From positions 248,001-312,000 of the forward strand of contig FOSY01000002.1 of the NCBI GenBank assembly GCA_900114405.1: a stretch of DNA of 64,000 nucleotides, read 5' to 3'. Positions 26,234-34,066 of the stretch are shown here, piece after piece (positions within the stretch are counted from its first letter, which is position 1; each line of letters opens with the position of its first letter). The notes below the pieces were generated by a model that worked only from the letters and a program-made list of their open reading frames with translations, searched no databases and was not told where the DNA came from. This DNA comes from Lachnospiraceae bacterium KH1T2. GTDB taxonomy: Bacteria; Bacillota; Clostridia; Lachnospirales; Lachnospiraceae. The position numbers and the translations under genes were made by a program.

Positions 26234-26250
26234 TCGAACATTGTGTTCGA
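26234..26250. promoter_or_regulatory. 17-bp palindrome TCGAACA-TTG-TGTTCGA
   Basis: Perfect 7-bp arms with 3-bp centre, about 175 bp upstream of perR and downstream of the next gene on that strand. It resembles a LexA box (GAAC...GTTC) but the spacing is five rather than four bases, so the binding protein is uncertain. Confidence 0.4.
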
Positions 26251-26288
26251 TCCCCTCCTAAAACTACACTAAACATTCTTTATAACGT

Positions 26289-26320
26289 AAAAAAGGCAGG
26301 CGCATTAAGCGCTCTGCCCA
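26289..26320 (-). terminator. Terminator after the four-helix membrane protein gene
   Basis: Read on the - strand: GGCAGAGCGC, TTAAT loop, GCGCCTGCC, then T6. Confidence 0.85.
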
Positions 26321-26381
26321 TCGAAAATTCTTAAATCATATGCTTAAAGTAAATGCTTGCATTAATCGTCCGCAATCGTCT

Positions 26382-26807
26382 TTAGCCGATATCCACAACG
26401 AATGCCGGCGTATATGTCATGTACATCTGAACCAAAGCTGTCAAAAGCATCAAAGCCATAATCCCAAATAATATGGGACTAAAATCAATTTTCAAAGCCG
26501 TCCACAGCATAACTGCTGTAAGTATCTCTGCCGCTATCATAAGCCCGAGAGCTACTCTGTAACCTCTAACATTCGAATTTTTGACTGCTGTTCCGGTTAT
26601 CTGCAATATAGCTGTAGTAAGAATGATAAAGAATATTGCAAAAAATGACATATAAAATGTCCCTATTAAGGCAATCACCCCTATATCGTATGTGAGAAAT
26701 TCGCGAAGCCCGAGACTATAAAGCTGTGTCCCCGCCAAAAAGAATATTGCGAATACCAGATATACCCAATTGACAACTTTGTTGAACAATATTATCTTCC
26801 TATTCAT
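26382..26807 (-). CDS. Small four-helix membrane protein, unknown function
   Basis: 141 residues with four hydrophobic segments (about 12-30, 40-65, 85-105, 110-130) and little else; not recognised. Start ATG at 26807 follows AAGGAGAGAGGAATAAC. Size and topology recall the DUF3021-type membrane partners of LytTR regulators, and a LytTR-like direct repeat occurs upstream, but the sequence itself does not clearly belong there. Single-gene unit ending in a strong terminator. Confidence 0.6.
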   Translation of the reverse strand: MNRKIILFNKVVNWVYLVFAIFFLAGTQLYSLGLREFLTYDIGVIALIGTFYMSFFAIFFIILTTAILQITGTAVKNSNVRGYRVALGLMIAAEILTAVMLWTALKIDFSPILFGIMALMLLTALVQMYMTYTPAFVVDIG

Positions 26808-26949
26808 GTTATTCCTCTCTCCTTAACGCCTTTAATGATCTCGCCCAAAGCCCTTAACGAATATACGTTATTAAAGTAAAGCGAAATGATTAAAAACCAC
26901 GCTGTGATAATTAGAATAACATGAAATTATAAATAAAATATAAAATCTT

Positions 26950-26982
26950 GACGAAATGCACCTGAAATCGGACGAAATGCAC
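26950..26982 (-). promoter_or_regulatory. Two 12-bp direct repeats with 21-bp period, LytTR-like operator
   Basis: Read on the - strand, GTGCATTTCGTC occurs twice (26971-26982 and 26950-26961), exactly 21 bp apart. A TATAAT box follows 18 bp after the second copy, so the second repeat covers the -35 position. Direct repeats at two helical turns are the hallmark of LytTR-domain activators. The controlled gene would be the membrane protein at 26807. Confidence 0.55.
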
Positions 26983-26985
26983 TTT

Positions 26986-28125
26986 TCACTTTACATAATC
27001 CAAATTTGCGTCATAAACATTGCCATTAACGGCATCATTTAGCCACTCTGCCATAGAAAGTCCGCACGAGGTATGCATGTAAAAACTCCTGTGACGCACA
27101 GAAGTATGCTCAGTTCCCCCAAAAGGCATCTGCAGAGACATCCACTTATAAATAAAAAAGCCAAAATTCGGATTAATCTTCTTAAGCCGCTTAAGCATCT
27201 GCTTAAAACGCATAAAATAGTGCTCCTGAATCGCTGTCGTTGACTTATAAGTATGCGTAAGTACGTCATTATAATATGCACTCAAAAGATAATCTCTGGG
27301 CGAACCTGCATAAAGATACTTAAGCCTGTCACCAAACTCCGCATAAAGACTTTCATACCAGTCAGCACATATATTATACGAATGAAGCGTACTGTAAAGC
27401 TCATCACTTGCTTTCCACACATTTTTTGCCGTATTCTTCCAGCCCTTATAAAGCATCAATGCACTGTCAGAAAGAAGTGTTATATCGCTGCACTCACTGT
27501 AATAGTCACGCAAAATATACCTTGTAAGTGCCGGAACAGCGAAAGCTCCGGCTGATTCTCCTGCGATAAGGAGTTTTTCCGGCGACTTAAAAAATTCAGT
27601 TCCCTTCTCCATTGCCGCCTGAAAATTCTTAAATCCATGAAAATTCAGAATCTTCTCGTACTCATTTTCGTCTTTATAGTAAAACTCATTATTCCCGACA
27701 TGAAAATCACCGGTAGCATAAGTAACTATAAGAAAATTCCACTCATCAAAAGGATTTTTCTCCGTATTGTTTTCAGTTATACCCACATTTATATTCATGA
27801 GCTGAGTTATAGGGCGCAGATTATCCCAATAATAATTTGGCAGTCCCGCTGCCATCGCTCCTCCTGTAGTCGGTCTTGCAGCCGTATATTCATTCCATGC
27901 GACACCGCCTCCCGAAAAGAAGATGCAAAGATTATTAAGCTTCCCCTTCTTTATGTAGATATAATACTCCGTCCCGTCTCCTGTAAGCCCATCCGGCAGA
28001 AGAATCTTATACCACACCTTTTCTTCCGGCTCACCTTCAAGAAAAGGTGCTTCATAATATTTCTCTATCCCACGGCTTATCGTATTATCCACCAGATTAC
28101 CAATCGTCTCTATGGCTTTTGGCAT
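26986..28125 (-). CDS. Pectin-acetylesterase-like serine hydrolase
   Basis: 379 residues from the ATG at 28125 (GTGAGG upstream); an in-frame start six codons earlier spans that site and is rejected. The pattern of PAE family enzymes is visible: IFFSGGGVAWNEYTA (oxyanion loop), FLIVTYATGDFHVGNN, and the nucleophile elbow GESAGAFAVPALT, with HTSVRHRSFYMHTSCGLSMAEWLND near the end for the His. No signal peptide is present, unlike plant pectin acetylesterases, so an intracellular ester substrate is likely. It is the last gene of an operon with a zinc-ribbon membrane protein and a condensation-domain protein; ester formation and cleavage may be linked. Confidence 0.7.
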   Translation of the reverse strand: MPKAIETIGNLVDNTISRGIEKYYEAPFLEGEPEEKVWYKILLPDGLTGDGTEYYIYIKKGKLNNLCIFFSGGGVAWNEYTAARPTTGGAMAAGLPNYYWDNLRPITQLMNINVGITENNTEKNPFDEWNFLIVTYATGDFHVGNNEFYYKDENEYEKILNFHGFKNFQAAMEKGTEFFKSPEKLLIAGESAGAFAVPALTRYILRDYYSECSDITLLSDSALMLYKGWKNTAKNVWKASDELYSTLHSYNICADWYESLYAEFGDRLKYLYAGSPRDYLLSAYYNDVLTHTYKSTTAIQEHYFMRFKQMLKRLKKINPNFGFFIYKWMSLQMPFGGTEHTSVRHRSFYMHTSCGLSMAEWLNDAVNGNVYDANLDYVK

Positions 28126-28148
28126 AAAAACCTCACTTATCAAAAAGA

Positions 28149-28808
28149 TTATGTATTAAAGTATCTTGAAGATGCTGAGGCGAAATCTCTCCATCTAAAG
28201 AGCAGGATTCCGGCAAAGAAAATGATTATCAAAGCGATGCTGATAACCGCCGGAAGCGGAAATGGATTTCTCCCCTTCATGATAAAAACAAACTGTATCA
28301 ACGCAAGAACCGTGTCAAATAACAGGTATAAGACAAAATCCTGTAATTTCATTCTGAGTATAAGACCTGTTACTATCGTTACTACAACCATACCGCAAAA
28401 AGCACTCGGCATGACCCATGTCACCGACCAGGCATGCCAGCCGGTAAAATAATCCACGATGACGCTGATTATCATTCCTACGTAGATCTGAACCGTAATG
28501 GTTTTAAGCGGATTATTGTGATAGTAAGCTGTCACGCATATGTCCGCGAAACCAACAAATGCACTTATGATTGCCAATGGAAGCCACGAAATACCTGTAC
28601 CCGAAGCGTAGTCAACAACCACCATCGACACACAGAACGCGAAAAGGATAAAAGCTGCGATCCTTACAAGAAGCGCTCTAGTCATAACTTTACGCTTTAA
28701 TACCGGAAAAGCCGGAAACTCCGCCTCCCCTTTCAATTTACCGCCGCACAAAGGACATCTTGCCTTATTACCTCTGATATCGATCTTACATTTATCACAG
28801 CTCTGCAT
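28149..28808 (-). CDS. Zinc-ribbon membrane protein (DUF6320-like)
   Basis: 219 residues. A zinc ribbon at the N-terminus (CDKCKIDIRGNKARCPLCGGKL) is followed by six hydrophobic helices. This layout is that of DUF6320-type proteins common in Lachnospiraceae, of unknown function. The ATG at 28808 shares one base with the stop of the upstream condensation-domain gene, so translation is coupled. Not otherwise recognised. Confidence 0.65.
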   Translation of the reverse strand: MQSCDKCKIDIRGNKARCPLCGGKLKGEAEFPAFPVLKRKVMTRALLVRIAAFILFAFCVSMVVVDYASGTGISWLPLAIISAFVGFADICVTAYYHNNPLKTITVQIYVGMIISVIVDYFTGWHAWSVTWVMPSAFCGMVVVTIVTGLILRMKLQDFVLYLLFDTVLALIQFVFIMKGRNPFPLPAVISIALIIIFFAGILLFRWRDFASASSRYFNT

Positions 28809-30106
28809 CACTGTACCTCCCTGTCATTGTCATTCGTTGCTATCTGAATCTCCGCTCCAAGCTCTCTTAAACGCCTGAAGAAATGCAATGCAGTGGGGTG
28901 CTTTTCAAAGCATGAGGTTATTCCAAAGACCATGTTATCTCCGAATGTGCTTATACATAAAAAAACTGTCGTACATGCCATAAAGCTGCAGAACTTTTCT
29001 ATATAAGGCACAAATGCCTCATTCATATTTACCTTGCCTACATTTGAAACCGAAGTTGTTATCCCTCTGTCCATGCGATTCTTTATCCCCATGAGACTCA
29101 GGTCTTTAATAAACAAAGGCAGGAATTTAAGAGCTATATTGTGCTCTAGTGCTGCATATGAATTCATCGTCTGCTGAACATTTTCCGGAGTAAGCTGTTC
29201 GCTGAACTCTCTTTTTATCTCTGTAAGGATACTCTCCAAAGTTCCGTCGTATTTCCTCGGATCAAAAGAAACATTGATAACTCCAAAGAAATTTCTGGTA
29301 GTAAGAGAATGAAAGAACTGTCTTAAATTTACCGGTACGCTGACTACTACAGGCTGCTTATACTCTGACCTCTTCATCTGCTTAACAATAGCCTCCACCC
29401 AGAGCGATGTCGCCAAAACTCCAAGTGTAACGCCCTTTTCGTGAGCTATCTCTATCATCTTCTTAACCGAAACCGTACCCTCTATAAGATGTTCATCCAG
29501 GTTAGGGTCCTTAATACCCTTGACTTGATAAGCCTTAACCGGGAAAAGTTCTTTAATATAATTTCTGCTTTTCTTTTTATCCTCTTCATAAAACTGGCTG
29601 AAAGCATCTTCCTGCTTTTCCTCTACCGAAGAGCCTTCTGTATCGTCGTTCAATAGATTTCTGTCTATATTATACTTTAGTATCAGATATTCATTAATTA
29701 TCTGCTGGAAAAATATGAATCCTCCCGTACCATCTGCAAGTACATGAAATATCTCAAGATTTATCCTTTTTCCAAAATAATTGACTCTATATAAAAGCCC
29801 TCGCTTCCCCGGCACATACAGCGCATGCAATGCTCTTTCCGAGGCCTCTTCCGGCTTTACTTCCGCACCATATTCAAGCTCATCCATGTAATACCAGAAA
29901 ATACCTTTGCGAAGGCAGCAGTTCATATATGAATACTCCTCAAGCACCTTATCCAATGCCTGCTGCAAAAGCTCCGGGTCAACTTCTTCCTTTAATTCAC
30001 AAACCAGTCTAAAAACACGTGTGTCTGCTCCTACCATGGAGGAAGGAACAATCTTAGCCGCATTATCAAGGCGGTACCATTCTTTTTCATAACTGTCCAC
30101 ACTCAT
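28808..30106 (-). CDS. Condensation-domain-like acyltransferase (alcohol acetyltransferase type)
   Basis: 432 residues, a free-standing member of the chloramphenicol acetyltransferase/NRPS condensation fold. The catalytic motif HxxxDG is present as HVLADGTGGF, and a later DFGWG-like region is replaced by SVSNVGKVNMNEAFVPYIEKF. Such standalone proteins transfer acyl groups from CoA or carrier proteins to hydroxyls or amines, for example in glycolipid or ester synthesis. It is the first gene of a three-gene operon with a zinc-ribbon membrane protein and an esterase-like hydrolase. A second condensation-like domain occurs 7 kb away in the 887-residue fusion. Substrate unknown. Confidence 0.75.
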   Translation of the reverse strand: MSVDSYEKEWYRLDNAAKIVPSSMVGADTRVFRLVCELKEEVDPELLQQALDKVLEEYSYMNCCLRKGIFWYYMDELEYGAEVKPEEASERALHALYVPGKRGLLYRVNYFGKRINLEIFHVLADGTGGFIFFQQIINEYLILKYNIDRNLLNDDTEGSSVEEKQEDAFSQFYEEDKKKSRNYIKELFPVKAYQVKGIKDPNLDEHLIEGTVSVKKMIEIAHEKGVTLGVLATSLWVEAIVKQMKRSEYKQPVVVSVPVNLRQFFHSLTTRNFFGVINVSFDPRKYDGTLESILTEIKREFSEQLTPENVQQTMNSYAALEHNIALKFLPLFIKDLSLMGIKNRMDRGITTSVSNVGKVNMNEAFVPYIEKFCSFMACTTVFLCISTFGDNMVFGITSCFEKHPTALHFFRRLRELGAEIQIATNDNDREVQ

Positions 30107-30215
30107 CAGTAAGACTCCTCATAAAATTATTAACCTTGATAAATTACATCAAAGTCATTTAATCAAATATATCATATACCGAAATTGTTTTCCAATCATC
30201 GAAATAGTGCGACTA

Positions 30216-30244
30216 TTGACATCTACATTTAATACAGCCATAAT
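30216..30244 (+). promoter_or_regulatory. Promoter of ridA
   Basis: TTGACA (30216-30221), 17-bp spacer, CATAAT (30239-30244); the gene begins 60 bp downstream. Confidence 0.6.
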
Positions 30245-30303
30245 AAAGCATAACGTGACGCTTTAACGCTTCACAGCATTCAATGCCAACATGGAGGTTT
30301 AAT

Positions 30304-30672
30304 ATGAAAAAAGTTTCAACAGACAAGGCACCCGCTGCCATCGGCCCATATAGTCAGGCTATTATCTCAGGTTCATTTGTATTTGGCTCAGGTCAGATCC
30401 CGGTTGACCCGGCAACCGGAAATATCCCTGAAGGAATCGAAGCTCAGGCGGAGCAGAGCTGCAAAAATGTAGCCGCACTTATGGAGGCTGCAGGTTCTTC
30501 TCTTAAAAAAGTAGTAAAAACAACATGTTTCCTTGCCGACATCAACGACTTTGCTGCATTCAATGAAGTATATGCAAAGTACTTTGTATCAAACCCGGGC
30601 AGAAGCTGCTGTGCAGTAAAAGCTCTTCCTAAAGGTGTTCTCTGCGAGATCGAGGCAATTGCCGAGCTTTAA
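30304..30672 (+). CDS. ridA: RidA family reactive-intermediate deaminase
   Basis: 122 residues from the ATG at 30304, preceded by GGAGGTTTAAT. Signature elements include KAPAAIGPYSQAI, FGSGQIPVDPATG, VVKTTCFLADINDFAAFNEVYAKYF and GRSCCAVKALPKGVLCEIEAIA, with the key Arg in GRS and the Glu near the end. RidA hydrolyses 2-aminoacrylate and related enamines made by PLP enzymes, protecting them from damage. Length is typical. Single-gene unit with its own promoter and terminator. Confidence 0.95.
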   Translation: MKKVSTDKAPAAIGPYSQAIISGSFVFGSGQIPVDPATGNIPEGIEAQAEQSCKNVAALMEAAGSSLKKVVKTTCFLADINDFAAFNEVYAKYFVSNPGRSCCAVKALPKGVLCEIEAIAEL

Positions 30673-30690
30673 TGCATAATTTTTTACAAT

Positions 30691-30735
30691 AAAAATCCGA
30701 AACAGGCATTTTTAAGCTGCTGTTTCGGATTTTTA
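30691..30735. terminator. Bidirectional terminator between ridA and the flavoprotein operon
   Basis: Stem AAAATCCGAAACAG / CTGTTTCGGATTTT with flanking A and T tracts. Confidence 0.9.
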
Positions 30736-30774
30736 ATATTCAAACTATTAAAAAACGTCAAAAGTTTTAGATCT

Positions 30775-31326
30775 TTATTTAAGCTTTGCACCATCCTTAA
30801 AAGCATTTCCAACCTTTTCACCAATGCCATAATAAGCATTTGCAAAAGGATCAAAACTAATAGGTCTAACCTTCTTAACATCAACATTTCCATCAGTTAC
30901 GACACTTTCATCTGCTGAAACATTAACTATCTCACCTATAAGAATGCCATCCTTGAAACTCTTTACTCTGCACTCAAGCGCGACAGGCAGCTCATCGATC
31001 AAAGGTGCATCTACAAATTCACTCTTTGTCGCATGGAAGCCGGCTTTCTCAAACTTATCAGGTACTTTTCTGCCGGATTGAAGACCTACATAATCACATG
31101 AAACAACCTGTTCTTCTGTCCCTAAGCTAACTGTAAACGCACCTTTTTTCACAAGATTATCTGTTGTTTTATGATCTGAAAGGCTTATCGTTATTTCCTT
31201 AAAGTCAGTAGTTATACCCCACGCTGCATTCATCGCATTTGGTACACCATTTTCATCATAAGTGCCGATTATAAGTACCGGCTGTGGATACATAAGTGGT
31301 TTTGCTCCAAAGTTTACTCTGCTCAT
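30775..31326 (-). CDS. Flavin reductase-like FMN-binding protein
   Basis: 183 residues from the ATG at 31326 (GAGGAGAAGATAACT upstream). The split-barrel flavin reductase fold is indicated by FGAKPLMYPQPVLIIGTYDENGVPNAMNAAWG, ITISLSDHKTTDNLVKKGAFTVSL and the C-terminal NAYYGIGEKVGNAFKDG. These proteins bind FMN and transfer electrons or reduce flavins. It follows a tiny rubredoxin-like gene (13 bp gap), an arrangement like rubredoxin:oxygen/flavin reductases (High Molecular Weight rubredoxin split into parts). A related protein is encoded at 40612-41154. Confidence 0.85.
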   Translation of the reverse strand: MSRVNFGAKPLMYPQPVLIIGTYDENGVPNAMNAAWGITTDFKEITISLSDHKTTDNLVKKGAFTVSLGTEEQVVSCDYVGLQSGRKVPDKFEKAGFHATKSEFVDAPLIDELPVALECRVKSFKDGILIGEIVNVSADESVVTDGNVDVKKVRPISFDPFANAYYGIGEKVGNAFKDGAKLK

Positions 31327-31339
31327 AGTTATCTTCTCC

Positions 31340-31492
31340 TCACTCTTCTTTTTTGTCCTTATCTTCTTCGACAAGAACAAACCTGTCATCAGGTTGCTTA
31401 CACCTTGGACACTGATCTATATCTCTGATACTTCTGCCCTCTTTTTCCTCGTCAAAAATGTAGCCGCACGCCATACATCTGTAAACCGCCAT
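31340..31492 (-). CDS. Small rubredoxin-like protein
   Basis: 50 residues (MAVYRCMACGYIFDEEKEG start), too short for many gene finders. It has CMACGY ... CPRC, the two CxxC knuckles of rubredoxin or desulforedoxin that bind one iron, and an acidic tail. The knuckle spacing of 18 residues is shorter than in a classical rubredoxin (about 29). AGGAGGCGCTT precedes the ATG at 31492. It lies between the ArsC-like gene (19 bp gap) and the FMN protein (13 bp gap), so a small electron-transfer operon is inferred: iron protein feeding electrons to the flavoprotein. Confidence 0.8.
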   Translation of the reverse strand: MAVYRCMACGYIFDEEKEGRSIRDIDQCPRCKQPDDRFVLVEEDKDKKEE

Positions 31493-31511
31493 AAGCGCCT
31501 CCTGTGATCAC

Positions 31512-31865
31512 CTATAAAAGTGTTTCTGCCCAAACTTCTTCTTTGAACCCTGCGAGAACTGCATTATCTGTAATAAGCAGCGGTCTCTTAACAAGCATGC
31601 CATCTGATGCGAGAAGATCCAGCATTTCATCCTCACTCATATCCGCAAGTTTCTTTGATAATTCCATCTCGCGATACAGTTTTCCGCTAGTATTAAAGAA
31701 TTTCTTCAGAGGAAGACCGCTTTGTTCATTGAGTTTCTTTAGTATTTTACGATCAGGGTGCTGTTCCTTTATATCAAGACTTTCATACTTGACTCCATTA
31801 TCATCAAGCCATTTCAATGCCTTTTTACAGGTAGAACATCTTGAGTAACAGTAGATTTTTACCAT
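31512..31865 (-). CDS. ArsC/Spx-family thioredoxin-fold protein
   Basis: 117 residues. IYCYSRCSTCKKALKWLDDNGV gives a thioredoxin-like start with CSTC active site, and RPLLITDNAVLAGFKEE is the RP-loop typical of ArsC/YffB. Family members are arsenate reductases or Spx-like regulators; this one lacks clear Spx C-terminal features and could be a general thiol reductase. AAGGAGG precedes the ATG at 31865. First gene of the redox operon with the rubredoxin-like and FMN proteins. Confidence 0.82.
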   Translation of the reverse strand: MVKIYCYSRCSTCKKALKWLDDNGVKYESLDIKEQHPDRKILKKLNEQSGLPLKKFFNTSGKLYREMELSKKLADMSEDEMLDLLASDGMLVKRPLLITDNAVLAGFKEEVWAETLL

Positions 31866-31937
31866 TGTCCTTGTACCTCCTTATTATCAGTTTATCCCTA
31901 ATTTCACCAAAAACAAAGTTTAAAAATTGCTTTTTAA

Positions 31938-31986
31938 AATTATATATACTATGATAGTTTTATATAAAATTATATACAATTATATA
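31938..31986 (+). repeat. Three helically phased AATTATATA direct repeats
   Basis: AATTATATA occurs at 31938, 31968 and 31978, at offsets of 30 and 10 bp, that is three and one helical turns. The set ends 20 bp before the ATPase gene. It may be a promoter-overlapping operator for autoregulation or simply curved AT-rich DNA. Confidence 0.45.
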
Positions 31987-32005
31987 AAAGGTAAGGTGAT
32001 TATAT

Positions 32006-33058
32006 ATGCTATCAAAGAGAAGTCCCTACAGCATAAGTTTTGGACGCATTCCTAATCAATACATAAGCAGAAGTCTTTTAATCGAGGATATTATAGATAT
32101 TCTAAATGCTGAGCCTGTAGAGGAGCAGGCATTTAAGCTAACCGGTATAAGAGGCACTGGAAAGACAGTCACTCTGACTTCCATAGAAAAAGAATTAAAA
32201 GATGACAGTAGATGGATCATTGTCGACTTAAAATCAAATTCTGAAATATCTAAAGAACTGGTAGCAAATCTTTATGGAGAAGTCCCGTTTTTAACCTCTT
32301 TTATAGATACAAACCTCAATCTGTCTGCATTTGGGATAGGCATCAATATTGACAAAAAAAGTCCTACTACCAGCATGGACGTAATATTGAAAAGAATATT
32401 AACCGAAGTCAAAAAAAGAAAAAAGAAGGTACTCGTCGTAATTGACGAAGCCAGAAAAACCGACGCTTTGGTCGATTTCATACAGGAATTTCAGATTTTG
32501 ATAAGAAATGAACTTCCCATATACTTTATAGCAGCCGGCTTATACGAAGATATCGAAAGCTTAGAAAATGCCGAAGGACTAACCTTCTTCCTTAGAGCTG
32601 CAAAATATGAAATGAAGCCTCTCAATCTCGTTATTATCGAAGATGATTATGAGCGAACTCTCGGAATCTCTGAAGAAGTTGCTCATAAGCTTGCCGAACT
32701 TACTATGGGATATGCTTTTGCATATCAGGCATTCGGAAAATACATGTGGGAAACGAATTCAAAAGAAATTACAAAAACCGTATTAGCCTTAGTAGATGAT
32801 GCTTTAGCCGAGAAAGTATATAATAAAATCTGGAGTGAACTAAGAGCAAAGGAAAAGTGGTACTTAAGCTTCATTGTAAGTAAAGACAAAATGCCTGTTT
32901 CTGAATTATTGGAACTCACTAAGACAAAGCACAATGAATGGAGTCTGCCAAGAAAAAGGCTTATTGAAAAGGGAATTCTCGACAGTTCCGAGCATGGAAC
33001 GATCAAAGTAAGACTGCCAAGATTCCGTGAATATGTGAATATAATGAAAAACGAGTAG
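32006..33058 (+). CDS. AAA ATPase (archaeal/ORC1-like P-loop) with C-terminal winged helix
   Basis: 350 residues. Walker A GIRGTGKT (47-54), Walker B VLVVIDEA (about 142-149) followed by a sensor-like YFIAAGLYEDI, and a C-terminal winged-helix region (KMPVSELLELTKTKHNEWSLPRKRLIEKGILDSSEHGTIKVRLPRFREYV). This resembles the standalone AAA_16/ORC-like ATPases of bacteria often found near mobile or defence genes; their role is unclear. GGTAAGGTGATTATAT precedes the ATG at 32006. Low-GC composition relative to its neighbours and the repeat-rich promoter hint at horizontal origin. Confidence 0.75.
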   Translation: MLSKRSPYSISFGRIPNQYISRSLLIEDIIDILNAEPVEEQAFKLTGIRGTGKTVTLTSIEKELKDDSRWIIVDLKSNSEISKELVANLYGEVPFLTSFIDTNLNLSAFGIGINIDKKSPTTSMDVILKRILTEVKKRKKKVLVVIDEARKTDALVDFIQEFQILIRNELPIYFIAAGLYEDIESLENAEGLTFFLRAAKYEMKPLNLVIIEDDYERTLGISEEVAHKLAELTMGYAFAYQAFGKYMWETNSKEITKTVLALVDDALAEKVYNKIWSELRAKEKWYLSFIVSKDKMPVSELLELTKTKHNEWSLPRKRLIEKGILDSSEHGTIKVRLPRFREYVNIMKNE

Positions 33059-33153
33059 TGTTACAGTAATTCATATATTCTCGTTTTTAATGTTTTCTAA
33101 TATGTTATAAAAAAATTTGTTCAGATTTTTTGTATATTGTATACAATTCATCG

Positions 33154-33182
33154 TTGACATATGCTCTTTCAACCTGTATCTT
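33154..33182 (+). promoter_or_regulatory. Promoter and leader hairpin of a small membrane peptide gene
   Basis: TTGACA (33154-33159), 17-bp spacer, TATCTT (33177-33182). Right at the expected transcript start a small hairpin GGCTCT / AGAGCC with loop TACGG occupies 33189-33205. Confidence 0.65.
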
Positions 33183-33269
33183 TATGAAGGCTCTTACGGA
33201 GAGCCCGCAAAACCCAATATTAAATATTTTGAATATGCAGATTTTGCACAGTAAAGAAAGGATTTTGTT

Positions 33270-33449
33270 TTGAGTATTTTAACAGCAACACTTGCAGTAG
33301 GAACATTTGGCAACGGAATTGCCGCAGTAAACGCACTTATTCATTCTAAAAAGAAAAACGACATCGCCCTTGCAAAGCTTGGTCACATCATGGCTAATAT
33401 CGCCGTTGCATCTGGTGTATTTTGGTTCGCAATAAAAATGATTTTTTAA
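33270..33449 (+). CDS. 59-residue membrane peptide, TTG start
   Basis: Reads from the TTG at 33270 (GAAAGG eight bases upstream) to TAA at 33447. It has two hydrophobic helices, about residues 3-24 (LTATLAVGTFGNGIAAVNAL) and 38-58, separated by a basic turn HSKKKND. That gives a small hairpin membrane protein; the amphipathic glycine pattern recalls toxin or holin-like peptides. It has its own consensus promoter, a leader hairpin and a strong terminator, so it is very likely expressed. No family was recognised; it may be a type I toxin-like or regulatory peptide. Confidence 0.65.
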   Translation: MSILTATLAVGTFGNGIAAVNALIHSKKKNDIALAKLGHIMANIAVASGVFWFAIKMIF

Positions 33450-33456
33450 TAAATAA

Positions 33457-33502
33457 AAAAGAGTTCCAGCGATTCTGACAAAGAACACTGGAACTCTTTT
33501 CA
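33457..33502. terminator. Bidirectional terminator
   Basis: Perfect 13-bp stem AAAAGAGTTCCAG / CTGGAACTCTTTT between the small peptide gene and the TerB-like gene. Confidence 0.92.
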
Positions 33503-33519
33503 TTTATCATTTTCTTAAA

Positions 33520-33924
33520 TTACTCTGCAAGAGCTGCGAAAATCTCCTGCTCTATGAGCAAATATCTGTCTAATATCTTATCAAATCTATCTAATACTTC
33601 CTTGGTCAGCTTCAAGCCAGTAACAACCTTCAACATAAATTCCTGCTCTTTTTCATCATAAGTACCGTCTGACTTAATGAACGAAAGCAGCTCCAGAATG
33701 TAGATCTTTTTCTCTTCCTTGCTTGTCTCTCCACATATCCTCTCGATCAAAGCCTCGAATGGCTCTGATGTATCCGGCACATGTTCATCAATATCCATTT
33801 CACGGCAGTAAGAGAATAAAGTCTCCTTTTCCTCATCGGCAAATACGCCATTTGACATAGCCGCATAAACACACAACTTTAAGAAATCTTCCTTATTGAT
33901 CCTATTGATCTGACTTAAAAGCAT
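33520..33924 (-). CDS. TerB-like acidic helical protein
   Basis: 134 residues from the ATG at 33924 (TAGGAGG eight bases upstream; a TTG two codons earlier is too close to it). FLKLCVYAAMSNGVFADEEKETLFSYCREMDI ... ELLSFIKSDGTYDEKEQEFM shows two D-G-x-x-D/E-E-E repeats of the TerB/DjlA helical domain, known from tellurite resistance and stress signalling. No other ter genes are adjacent. It is a single gene. Confidence 0.75.
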   Translation of the reverse strand: MLLSQINRINKEDFLKLCVYAAMSNGVFADEEKETLFSYCREMDIDEHVPDTSEPFEALIERICGETSKEEKKIYILELLSFIKSDGTYDEKEQEFMLKVVTGLKLTKEVLDRFDKILDRYLLIEQEIFAALAE

Positions 33925-34066
33925 TGCCAATACCTCCTAAATAAATGAAATATGCTAAATCCATAGCCAAACTTTCCCTACAGGATATATCGGCACTTTA
34001 TCGTTATATTATAATATGATCTTTACCATAATGTTGAGAATTATTATATTCTCTGCTTACTAAGGT

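Noticed and set aside
26234..26250. LexA box
   Set aside because: The GAAC and GTTC half-sites are five bases apart instead of four, and no SOS gene is adjacent; kept only as an unexplained palindrome.
32006..33058. Phage or defence-system ATPase
   Set aside because: Only the P-loop and winged helix are evident and no partner nuclease or toxin gene is adjacent.
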